Shown: one piece after another, positions 1 to 4,518 of the stretch
Numbering within the stretch: position 1 is the first letter of the stretch
How the letters are laid out: each line of letters begins with the position of its first letter
NCBI GenBank assembly: GCA_018714725.1
Contig: DVMZ01000128.1
Location: forward strand, 1 to 6,527
Direction of reading: 5' to 3'
DNA: 6,527 nucleotides
Source: Candidatus Scatosoma pullistercoris
GTDB taxonomy: Bacteria; Bacillota; Clostridia; Christensenellales; Borkfalkiaceae
Program-made: the position numbers and the translations under genes
The notes under the pieces: model-generated
The model's input: the letters and a program-made list of their open reading frames with translations, nothing else
Told to the model about the DNA's origin: nothing
Database searches by the model: none

Positions 1-369
1 GGCAAGACCTCCGGTAAAGGCCATAAGGGTCAGTGGGCGCGTTCGGGCGGCGGAGTCCGTCCCGGATTTGAAGGCGGCCAGATGCCGATTGCCCGCCGCG
101 TGCCCAAGAGAGGCTTCAATCACAACGCGAAAAAGGTTTACGTCATCATCAACCTTTCCGATCTTGCGGAATTGCCCGAAGGAACGGTGGTCGATTACGG
201 ATTCGTCATGGCAAACGGGCTTGCCAAAGCCGTCAAGAACAACTGCGGCCTGAAAGTGCTCGGTGCCGGCGAACTCAAAGTGGCGCTCACCGTCAAAGCG
301 GCGAAATTTTCCGCTTCCGCCAAAGAGGCGATCGAAGCGGCGAAGGGGACTGCGGAAGTCCTTGAATAA
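1..369 (+). CDS. rplO: 50S ribosomal protein L15, 3' part (5' end outside window)
   Basis: The frame is open from the first base and gives 122 residues, ending in TAA at 367-369. L15 is a late-assembling protein of the large ribosomal subunit that binds 23S rRNA through a long basic, glycine-rich N-terminal extension. The visible start GKTSGKGHKGQ, followed by RSGGGVRPGFEGGQ and then QMPIARRVPKRGF, is the diagnostic L15 signature, followed by the globular C-terminal domain (about residues 38-122 of the visible part). Family length is near 146 residues, so roughly 24 N-terminal residues lie upstream of the window. An in-frame ATG at 82 falls inside the conserved QMPIARR motif and is not the start. 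Position directly before secY is the standard spc-operon order. Confidence 0.97.
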   Translation, partial: GKTSGKGHKGQWARSGGGVRPGFEGGQMPIARRVPKRGFNHNAKKVYVIINLSDLAELPEGTVVDYGFVMANGLAKAVKNNCGLKVLGAGELKVALTVKAAKFSASAKEAIEAAKGTAEVLE

Positions 370-373
370 ACAG

Positions 374-482
374 GATACGCGGAAGATCGCCCGATAAAGG
401 CGATGTTCCGTGGTTCGCGTTTATTTCTCCCTGCGCCGCGTATCGTTTACGCGGTTGTGACGGACGGATTTCCGCTCCGTCA
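374..482 (+). other. Structured rplO-secY spacer with three hairpins and a competing long-range helix
   Basis: The 136-nt gap between the L15 stop and secY can fold into three successive stem-loops. Hairpin A is 378-412: pairs 378-384 with 406-412 (one G-U), then a G/G mismatch at 385/405, then 386-391 with 399-404 and a 7-nt loop. Hairpin B pairs CCGCGTA 436-442 with TACGCGG 448-454 around a 5-nt loop. Hairpin C pairs 458-464 with 476-482 perfectly and adds three more pairs past a bulged C475. Separately, GATACGCGG 374-382 is a perfect complement of CCGCGTATC 436-444, which excludes A's lower stem and B. None is followed by a T-run, so they do not look like terminators. I see no promoter here. 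A role in RNA processing or translation control of secY is inference. Confidence 0.55.
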
Positions 483-505
483 AAATCCTTATATCGGAGA
501 AGAAA

Positions 506-1825
506 ATGTTACAAACCTTAATCAATGCTTTCAAGGTCAAGGATATCCGGCGGAAGGTGGGGATGATGCTGCTGTTGCTTCTGGTGTTCCGCATCGGTTG
601 CTACATTCCGGTTCCCGGCCTCGATCGGGAGAATTTCTCCTCTCTCTTTGACGGTTCGGACACCTCCAATACCTTCCTTACGCTGATGAGCAGCATCACC
701 GGCGGCGCGCTTGCCAACGGCACGCTGTTTGCGCTGGGTATCGGGCCTTACATCAATGCTTCGATCATCATGCAGCTCCTGTGCGTGGGCATTCCGCCGC
801 TCGAACGGCTGTCCAAGCAGGGCGAAGAAGGTCGGAAAAAGATTTCTCAGTACACGCGTTATCTGACGATCCTGCTCGCGGTCATTCAGTCGGTGGGGAT
901 CATCGTCAATTTCGCAAATTCGCAGGATGCCGTTCAGACGGCGTTGTTCTTCGATCAGACATGGCTTGCCGGGCTGTTCATGACCATCGTCTACACGTCG
1001 GGAGCGCTGCTCGTGATGTGGCTTGGTGAACGGATCACCGATTACGGAGTCGGCAACGGCCAGTCGATGATCATTTTCGTGGGTATTCTTTCCACGGCGG
1101 GACAGCTTATTGTTCAGAAGATCGGCCAGGTATTTGACGACATCAACGTCATCTGGGAACTCGTGTTCTTCGTGCTCGTCTGCGTAATCCTGTTCTTTGC
1201 GATCATCTACGTCGATCTTTCGGAGAGAAAGGTTCCCGTACAGTACGCAAAGCAGATCAAGGGCCGGAAGATGTACGGCGGTCAGTCGTCCGTCATTCCC
1301 ATCCGGATTTCCGGAAGCGGCGTCATGCCCCTCATCTTCGCCTTCTCGATCATCAGCTTCCCGCAGATGCTTACCAGCATGTTCTGGCCGGGCAGTGCGT
1401 TTGACAATTTCCTGACCAACTGGTTCTCGGGCTCTGCGACGAATGCCGTCGGACGCGTTATCTATTCGGTGTTTCTCTGCCTTCTGATCTTCGGGTTCTC
1501 GTTCTTCTATGCGCAGATGCAGTTCAATCCCGAGGACATATCCAAGAGCATTCAGCAGAACGGCGGCTTTATCCAGGGCATTCGTCCCGGGAAAGCGACG
1601 GAGGCTTATCTGAAAAAGATTTCCAACCGCATTACGCTGTTCGGCGCCATCTATCTTTCGCTGATCGCGTTCATTCCTTCCATCATGTTTGCCTGGGCTT
1701 CCTATGACCTCGTCAACGTGTTCTCCACGACGGGTATCCTGATCGTGGTGTCGGTGGCAATGGAATTTGAGAAGCAGTTGCAGGCGCAGATGATGATGAA
1801 GAACTATAAAGGATTCCTGAAATAA
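506..1825 (+). CDS. secY: Protein translocase subunit SecY
   Basis: 439 residues, the usual SecY length. SecY forms the protein-conducting channel of the SecYEG translocon in the cytoplasmic membrane, working with SecA for secreted proteins and with SRP-delivered ribosomes for membrane proteins. About ten hydrophobic segments are visible, roughly at 18-36, 72-92, 116-137, 153-173, 184-204, 216-235, 270-290, 314-336, 373-394 and 398-416. Diagnostic motifs are GIGPYINASIIMQLL (78-92) in TM2 after the plug region, the cytosolic loop ERKVPVQYAK (240-249), and the C5 loop FNPEDI...GFIQGIRPG (340-362) with the conserved arginine R360 that is important for SecA function in the family. The C-terminus reads STTGILIVVSVAMEFEKQL, close to the family consensus. 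The ATG at 506 is chosen because GGAGA at 496-500 lies five bases upstream and the N-terminus aligns with the family. Confidence 0.98.
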   Translation: MLQTLINAFKVKDIRRKVGMMLLLLLVFRIGCYIPVPGLDRENFSSLFDGSDTSNTFLTLMSSITGGALANGTLFALGIGPYINASIIMQLLCVGIPPLERLSKQGEEGRKKISQYTRYLTILLAVIQSVGIIVNFANSQDAVQTALFFDQTWLAGLFMTIVYTSGALLVMWLGERITDYGVGNGQSMIIFVGILSTAGQLIVQKIGQVFDDINVIWELVFFVLVCVILFFAIIYVDLSERKVPVQYAKQIKGRKMYGGQSSVIPIRISGSGVMPLIFAFSIISFPQMLTSMFWPGSAFDNFLTNWFSGSATNAVGRVIYSVFLCLLIFGFSFFYAQMQFNPEDISKSIQQNGGFIQGIRPGKATEAYLKKISNRITLFGAIYLSLIAFIPSIMFAWASYDLVNVFSTTGILIVVSVAMEFEKQLQAQMMMKNYKGFLK

Positions 1826-1834
1826 AATCAAAGA

Positions 1835-1870
1835 CGGCGCCCGGGTTCCGCGGACGGACCCCGGGCGCCG
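1835..1870 (+). other. GC-rich intergenic hairpin between secY and adk
   Basis: CGGCGCCCGGG (1835-1845) pairs perfectly with CCCGGGCGCCG (1860-1870), 11 bp. After a T/C mismatch at 1846/1859, bases 1847-1850 pair with 1855-1858 and close a four-base loop. The 3' side runs straight into GAAAAGGGAG, which carries the adk Shine-Dalgarno, with no T-run, so it is not a plausible intrinsic terminator on this strand. It fills over half of the 63-nt gap. The 11-mer GGCGCCGGAAA spanning the hairpin's 3' foot (1864-1874) recurs inside adk codons at 1916-1926. A role in transcript processing, stability or damping of adk translation is inference. Confidence 0.6.
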
Positions 1871-1888
1871 GAAAAGGGAGTTGCTTCT

Positions 1889-2524
1889 ATGAATATCATT
1901 TTGCTCGGCGCGCCCGGCGCCGGAAAGGGGACGCAGGCGACGCGGCTTTCCGATCGTTACGGCATGCCCCATATTTCTACGGGAGATATTTTCAGAGAAA
2001 ACATCAAAAACGGCACTCCGATCGGCCTGCTGGCGAAATCGTACACGGATAAGGGACAGCTTGTCCCCGATGAAGTGACCTGCGAGATCGTCAAAGACAG
2101 ACTGGCGAGAGAGGACTGTAAAAAGGGTTATCTCCTCGACGGATTCCCCCGTACGATCGTTCAGGCGGAAGCGCTTGACAAGTTTGCGAAGATCGACGCG
2201 GTGGTGAACATCAACATCGATTTTTCCCTGCTGATGGCGCGGCTGTGCGGCAGAAGGGTATGCAGGGAGTGCGGAGAAAGCTATCATATCTCCACGCTGG
2301 GCGGCGCGACGACGTGCGCCCGTTGCGGCGGAGAGCTGTATCAGCGCAAGGACGACAATCCCGAGACCGTGCAGAGCCGGCTGAACGTCTATAAGGACCA
2401 GACGGCGCCTCTGATCGATTATTATACCCGTAAGGGCATCCTTCTGAATTTTACCGGTACGGACGATCCCCCCGAAGTATTGTTCGGGCAGATCTGCGCC
2501 GAACTCGACAAGATGGATCGATAA
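1889..2524 (+). CDS. adk: Adenylate kinase, zinc-binding long-LID type
   Basis: 211 residues. The enzyme catalyses ATP + AMP = 2 ADP in the cytosol and keeps the adenylate pool balanced. The P-loop GAPGAGKGT (7-15) binds phosphate, and the AMP-binding region contains STGDIFR (30-36) and LDGFPRT (83-89) with R88. The LID domain (about 121-158) begins with GRRVC and carries two CXXC pairs, C125/C128 and C143/C146, the structural zinc site common in Gram-positive adenylate kinases. R153 and D155-D156 (RKDD) and R164 complete the catalytic arginine/aspartate pattern. AAGGGAG at 1874-1880 is the Shine-Dalgarno, eight bases before the ATG, supporting this start. The TAA is four bases from map, implying coupled translation. 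Placement between secY and map is standard in Bacillota. Confidence 0.98.
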   Translation: MNIILLGAPGAGKGTQATRLSDRYGMPHISTGDIFRENIKNGTPIGLLAKSYTDKGQLVPDEVTCEIVKDRLAREDCKKGYLLDGFPRTIVQAEALDKFAKIDAVVNINIDFSLLMARLCGRRVCRECGESYHISTLGGATTCARCGGELYQRKDDNPETVQSRLNVYKDQTAPLIDYYTRKGILLNFTGTDDPPEVLFGQICAELDKMDR

Positions 2525-2528
2525 CGCC

Positions 2529-3275
2529 ATGATTCATGTAAAGAGTGAACGCGAAATAGAGCTGATGCGGGAACCCTGCCGTATCGTCAAAGATACGCTG
2601 GCGTTCGTCGGTTCGAGAATCAGGGCGGGCATGACCACGAAAGAAGTGGACGAACTGGCGGAGCGGTATATCCGTTCCGAAGGGGCTTATCCCTCCTGTC
2701 TCGGTTACGGCGGTTTTCCCGCTTCCGCGTGCGTTTCCGTCAACGAGATGGTCGTGCACGGCATTCCGGACAATGAAACCGTTCTCAAAAACGGGGACAT
2801 CGTCAGCGTCGATCTCTGCGCCTATAAAAACGGCTACCACGGGGACGCCTGCCGGACCTTCTGCATCGGCGAAGTTTCGCCGGAAGCAAAACAACTCGTC
2901 AAAGTCACGGAAGAGTGCTTTTTCAAGGGAATCGAAGGGCTGAAAGCGGGCACGCCCCTCTACGACATCGGGTATCGCGTGCAGAAGTACGCCGAATCCT
3001 TCGGGTACGGAGTCATCCGGGACTATACGGGTCACGGAATCGGAAAGGAGATGCACGAAGATCCGACGGTGCCGAATTTCGGCCGCCCGGGGACGGGGGT
3101 GCGCCTGCGTGCGGGGACGGTGCTCTGCGTCGAACCCATGATCGCGATGGGGACGTACCGGGTCCGGCTTCTGGACGACGGATGGGGTGCGGTGACGCAG
3201 GACGGAAAACCGGCCGCTCATTACGAAAACACCCTGGTCGTGCGCGAGGACGGCGTGGAAATCCTGACGCTGTGA
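2529..3275 (+). CDS. map: Methionine aminopeptidase, type I
   Basis: 248 residues, typical of the short bacterial type I enzyme, which removes the initiator methionine from nascent proteins with small second residues, after deformylation. The dinuclear metal site is complete: D95 (VSVD), D106 (YHGDA), H169 (TGHGIG), E202 (VEPM) and E233 (YEN), with the conserved substrate-side histidines H77 (VVHGIP) and H176 (KEMHEDP). These are offset by exactly two from E. coli D97/D108/H171/E204/E235. V76 stands where many type I enzymes have cysteine (VCHGIP), and MREPCRIV replaces the common MREAGRIV; neither touches a metal ligand. The ATG at 2529 follows the adk stop after four bases without a strong Shine-Dalgarno, so initiation probably depends on ribosomes finishing adk. 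The start fits the family's MIxxKSxxEIExMR beginning. Confidence 0.98.
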   Translation: MIHVKSEREIELMREPCRIVKDTLAFVGSRIRAGMTTKEVDELAERYIRSEGAYPSCLGYGGFPASACVSVNEMVVHGIPDNETVLKNGDIVSVDLCAYKNGYHGDACRTFCIGEVSPEAKQLVKVTEECFFKGIEGLKAGTPLYDIGYRVQKYAESFGYGVIRDYTGHGIGKEMHEDPTVPNFGRPGTGVRLRAGTVLCVEPMIAMGTYRVRLLDDGWGAVTQDGKPAAHYENTLVVREDGVEILTL

Positions 3276-3319
3276 CCGGCTCGGCCCGGTACGGCGACGG
3301 AAAAGATAAAGAAAAAATC

Positions 3320-3326
3320 GGAGGAA
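3320..3326 (+). promoter_or_regulatory. Ribosome-binding site deciding the GTG start of infA
   Basis: GGAGGAA lies six bases upstream of the GTG at 3333. There is no in-frame ATG near the expected IF-1 N-terminus, so this strong site with its A/T-rich spacer (TTTTTT) fixes the GTG as the initiator. Confidence 0.85.
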
Positions 3327-3332
3327 TTTTTT

Positions 3333-3554
3333 GTGTCCAAGGACGATGTAATCGAAGCGGAGGGCAAAGTCGTCGAAGCGCTGCCCAACGCCACCTTCAA
3401 GGTGAGACTTTCCAACGGTCATACCATCACGGCCTATATTTCCGGAAAACTGAGAATGAACTATATCCGGATCATAGAAGGCGACAATGTGAAGCTGGAA
3501 ATGAGTCCGTACGATCTGACGAAGGGCAGAATTACCTGGCGCAGCAAATCGTGA
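3333..3554 (+). CDS. infA: Translation initiation factor IF-1
   Basis: 73 residues, starting at GTG. IF-1 is a single S1-like OB-fold that occupies the A site of the 30S subunit during initiation and assists IF-2 and IF-3. The sequence follows the family almost end to end: KDDVIEAEGKVVEALPNATF at the start, NGHTITAYISGKLRMNYIRI in the middle (with ISGKxRxxYIRI, residues 36-47), and SPYDLTKGRITWR at the end. It lies 57 nt after map. Many Bacillota carry a small KOW-domain RNA-binding protein gene between map and infA, but there is no room for one here. A 38-nt gap with its own Shine-Dalgarno separates it from rpmJ. Confidence 0.98.
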   Translation: MSKDDVIEAEGKVVEALPNATFKVRLSNGHTITAYISGKLRMNYIRIIEGDNVKLEMSPYDLTKGRITWRSKS

Positions 3555-3592
3555 CGGCGCGGGAAAAGCAATTTTAATCAAGGAGAAAAACA

Positions 3593-3709
3593 ATGAAAGT
3601 TAGACCTTCTGTAAAGCCTATGTGCGATAAATGCAAAGTCATCAAGAGAAATGGCAGGGTCATGGTAATCTGTTCCAAGAACAAGAGCCACAAACAGAGA
3701 CAAGGCTGA
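3593..3709 (+). CDS. rpmJ: 50S ribosomal protein L36, zinc-binding form
   Basis: A 38-codon gene ending in TGA at 3707-3709. The product begins MKVRPSVKPMCDKCKVIKR and ends HKQRQG, unmistakably L36, the smallest large-subunit protein, which sits at a 23S rRNA junction. The zinc ligands C11, C14, C27 and H33 are all present, so this is the zinc-containing (C+) paralogue type. The C27-to-H33 spacing is five residues, as in the 38-residue E. coli protein; many Gram-positive L36 proteins have 37 residues and a four-residue spacing. AAGGAGA at 3580-3586 precedes the ATG by six bases. It follows infA in the standard order and closes the spc-type gene block here; a promoter begins ten bases after its stop. 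Confidence 0.97.
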   Translation: MKVRPSVKPMCDKCKVIKRNGRVMVICSKNKSHKQRQG

Positions 3710-3718
3710 TAAAAACGC

Positions 3719-3748
3719 TTGACAATCCCCGGAAAAAAATGGTATAAT
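3719..3748 (+). promoter_or_regulatory. Strong housekeeping-sigma promoter for the alpha operon
   Basis: TTGACA (3719-3724) and TATAAT (3743-3748) are both exact consensus hexamers, separated by 18 bases. A TGG directly before the -10 makes it an extended -10 promoter (TGnTATAAT). An A-tract at 3711-3715 lies just upstream of the -35. Start of transcription is expected around 3755. It sits immediately behind the rpmJ stop and points toward rpsM, so it should drive rpsM-rpsK-rpsD-rpoA independently of upstream spc transcription. The sites are seen directly; activity is inferred. Confidence 0.88.
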
Positions 3749-3755
3749 CATTCCA

Positions 3756-3803
3756 TACGGCTGAAATCGGGGAAAAGTTTCCGTCTTAGGGACTTCAGCC
3801 GTG
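3756..3803 (+). other. 5'-terminal stem-loop P1 of the alpha-operon leader
   Basis: ACGGCTGAA (3757-3765) pairs perfectly with TTCAGCCGT (3794-3802), nine pairs plus a possible outer U-G (3756/3803). It begins within about two bases of the predicted transcription start. The 28-nt interior can form a small inner helix (3771-3774 with 3779-3782) and contains the nine bases complementary to the T1 3' arm. The perfect stem next to a consensus promoter argues against chance. Confidence 0.7.
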
Positions 3804-3819
3804 AAAAACAGCGTGAAGC

Positions 3820-3862
3820 AAACTGAATTTCCGTAAAAATTTACGGAAACTCAGTTTTGTTT
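3820..3862 (+). terminator. Terminator-like hairpin T1 (candidate attenuator)
   Basis: AAACTGA (3820-3826) pairs with TCAGTTT (3851-3857), then an A/C mismatch, then TTTCCGTAA (3828-3836) pairs with TTACGGAAA (3841-3849) around a four-base loop, 16 pairs in all. The 3' side continues as TTTTGTTT (3855-3862), a U-rich tract broken by one G. It could stop both upstream spc transcription and new transcripts from the promoter at 3719-3748. The stem is A/T-rich, so its strength is uncertain. Confidence 0.6.
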
Positions 3863-3866
3863 GCGT

Positions 3867-3911
3867 CTTGAAAAGCAATTTTTGCCGCAAAAACGGGAGA
3901 GAGTTTTCAAG
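3867..3911 (+). other. Leader stem-loop P3
   Basis: CTTGAAAA (3867-3874) pairs perfectly with TTTTCAAG (3904-3911). Inside, TTTTTG (3879-3884) can pair with CAAAAA (3888-3893) over a three-base loop. A purine run GGGAGAGAG follows at 3895-3903. TGCCG at 3883-3887 is complementary to CGGCA at both 3915-3919 and 3937-3941; the second pairing would break T2. Confidence 0.5.
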
Positions 3912-3929
3912 GCTCGGCACCGTTTCGCC

Positions 3930-3958
3930 ATTTGTCCGGCAGTCCGGAAAATTTTTTT
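3930..3958 (+). terminator. Terminator-like hairpin T2 with seven-T tract
   Basis: TCCGG (3935-3939) pairs with CCGGA (3944-3948) over the loop CAGT. A bulged G934-equivalent base (position 3934) is followed outward by A/T pairs 3930-3933 with 3949-3952. A run of seven T residues (3952-3958) follows at once, the classic intrinsic-terminator layout. The core stem is short (five pairs), so it may act as a pause or partial terminator. It lies 170 bases upstream of rpsM in the same transcript, so transcription must pass it to reach the operon. Confidence 0.55.
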
Positions 3959-4020
3959 GCGGATGCGCGGGGCAGAAGGGGGCGTGCGGCTTTTCGGGGT
4001 GCAGAAAGCAGGAAAACAAT

Positions 4021-4063
4021 ACGGCGGAGCGAAAGGGCATTTTCCACTGCCCGGACGAGCCGT
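4021..4063 (+). other. Leader hairpin before the rpsM ribosome-binding site
   Basis: ACGGC (4021-4025) pairs with GCCGT (4059-4063), then a purine-rich internal loop (GGAGCGAAA against GGACGA), then GGGCA (4035-4039) pairs with TGCCC (4048-4052) over an eight-base loop. Two five-pair helices flanking a purine internal loop are a reasonable protein-binding shape, but the stems are short and chance pairing cannot be excluded. Confidence 0.35.
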
Positions 4064-4112
4064 CTGTTCGCGATAGAAATTTCAAAAAAAGAAACACTCA
4101 TTCAAAACAAAC

Positions 4113-4117
4113 GGAGG
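4113..4117 (+). promoter_or_regulatory. Ribosome-binding site deciding the rpsM start
   Basis: GGAGG lies eleven bases upstream of the ATG at 4129, a slightly long but workable spacing. The same frame is open upstream to 3868, so this site and the S13 family N-terminus (MARIAGVDLP) decide the true start. Confidence 0.85.
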
Positions 4118-4128
4118 TTTACGAATCA

Positions 4129-4497
4129 ATGGCACGTATTGCCGGTGTGGATTTACCCAGAGAAAAGAGAGTAGAAATCGGCCTTACCTATATCTATGGG
4201 ATCGGTCTGGCTACATCGAAGAAGATCCTTGCCGCGACGGGCATCAATCCCGACACGCGCGTAAAAGATCTGGATGAAAACGACGTCTCGAAACTGAGAG
4301 AATATATCGATCACAACGTACGGGTGGAAGGCGAACTTCGCAGCGAAGTTTCCCTCAATATCAAGCGGCTTATGGAAATCGGCTGCTATCGCGGCATCCG
4401 CCACAGAAAGGGGCTGCCCGTCCGCGGACAGAGCACCAAGAGAAACGCTCATACCCGCAAGGGTCCCGCGCGCGCGATCGCAGGTAAGAAGAAGTAA
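4129..4497 (+). CDS. rpsM: 30S ribosomal protein S13
   Basis: 122 residues, the standard length. S13 sits in the head of the small subunit, contacts the P-site tRNA with its basic tail and forms bridges to the large subunit. The N-terminus MARIAGVDLPREKRVEIGLT and the YIYGIG helix-turn region (21-26) are typical. RGIRHRKGLPVRGQ (88-101) and TRKGP (109-113) are the C-terminal signature, with a lysine-rich end. H108 in NAHTRKGP stands where most bacteria have arginine. The 87 in-frame upstream codons show no S13 similarity and belong to the leader. It is the first gene of the alpha operon, 21 nt before rpsK. Confidence 0.98.
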   Translation: MARIAGVDLPREKRVEIGLTYIYGIGLATSKKILAATGINPDTRVKDLDENDVSKLREYIDHNVRVEGELRSEVSLNIKRLMEIGCYRGIRHRKGLPVRGQSTKRNAHTRKGPARAIAGKKK

Positions 4498-4518
4498 TAC
4501 AGGAGGAGATTAAGGATT

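Larger units (their letters stand above)
3755..4128 (+). ncRNA. Long structured 5' leader of the rpsM-rpoA operon, candidate attenuator
   Basis: The predicted leader is about 374 nt, far longer than ribosome binding needs, and no known protein is encoded. In order it contains stem-loop P1 (3756-3803), terminator-like hairpin T1 (3820-3862), stem-loop P3 (3867-3911), terminator-like hairpin T2 (3930-3958), a G-rich stretch (3959-4012) with repeated GCAGAA, a two-part hairpin (4021-4063), and an A-rich single-stranded-looking tail before the rpsM ribosome-binding site. The P1 loop (AGTTTCCGT, 3776-3784) is a perfect complement of the T1 3' arm (ACGGAAACT, 3843-3851). S4 is known to regulate the E. 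coli alpha operon through a leader pseudoknot, and S4-type leaders have been proposed in Clostridia; membership here is not established. If termination occurs at T1, a stable RNA of about 108 nt would result. Confidence 0.55.

Noticed and set aside
403..651. 82-codon frame running from the rplO-secY spacer into secY
   Set aside because: Out of frame with secY, no ribosome-binding site, no similarity.
461..1858. CGGACGGA shared by the rplO-secY (461-468) and secY-adk (1851-1858) spacers
   Set aside because: Eight bases in a GC-rich sequence, in different structural contexts; likely chance.
518..2530. 670-codon open frame on the minus strand across secY and adk
   Set aside because: It is antisense to two certain genes. 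Its protein is rich in Arg, His and Asp, with no recognisable domain, and is explained by codon bias of the plus-strand genes.
2915..3577. 220-codon plus-strand frame overlapping map and infA
   Set aside because: It reads map and infA in the wrong frame; Arg/Gly-rich with no motif.
2451..3593. 380-codon open frame on the minus strand across map and infA
   Set aside because: Antisense shadow of map and infA, with no recognisable motif and no convincing start region.
3755..4025. ATACGGC repeated at 3755-3761 and 4019-4025
   Set aside because: Seven-base match only, with flanks that differ; not a supportable repeat element.
3861..4076. 71-codon frame in the leader (TTG start)
   Set aside because: No Shine-Dalgarno, composition unlike the neighbouring proteins, and it overlaps the hairpins.
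3868..4128. In-frame N-terminal extension of S13, starting at TTG 3868
   Set aside because: The extra 87 codons have no S13 similarity and no ribosome-binding site. The canonical MARIAGVDLP start at 4129 has GGAGG upstream.
3755..4128. Leader as a T-box, SRP RNA, 6S RNA or tmRNA
   Set aside because: No T-box AGGGTGG-type antiterminator motif, no SRP apical motif, no long rod-like 6S fold and no tmRNA tRNA-like end could be seen.
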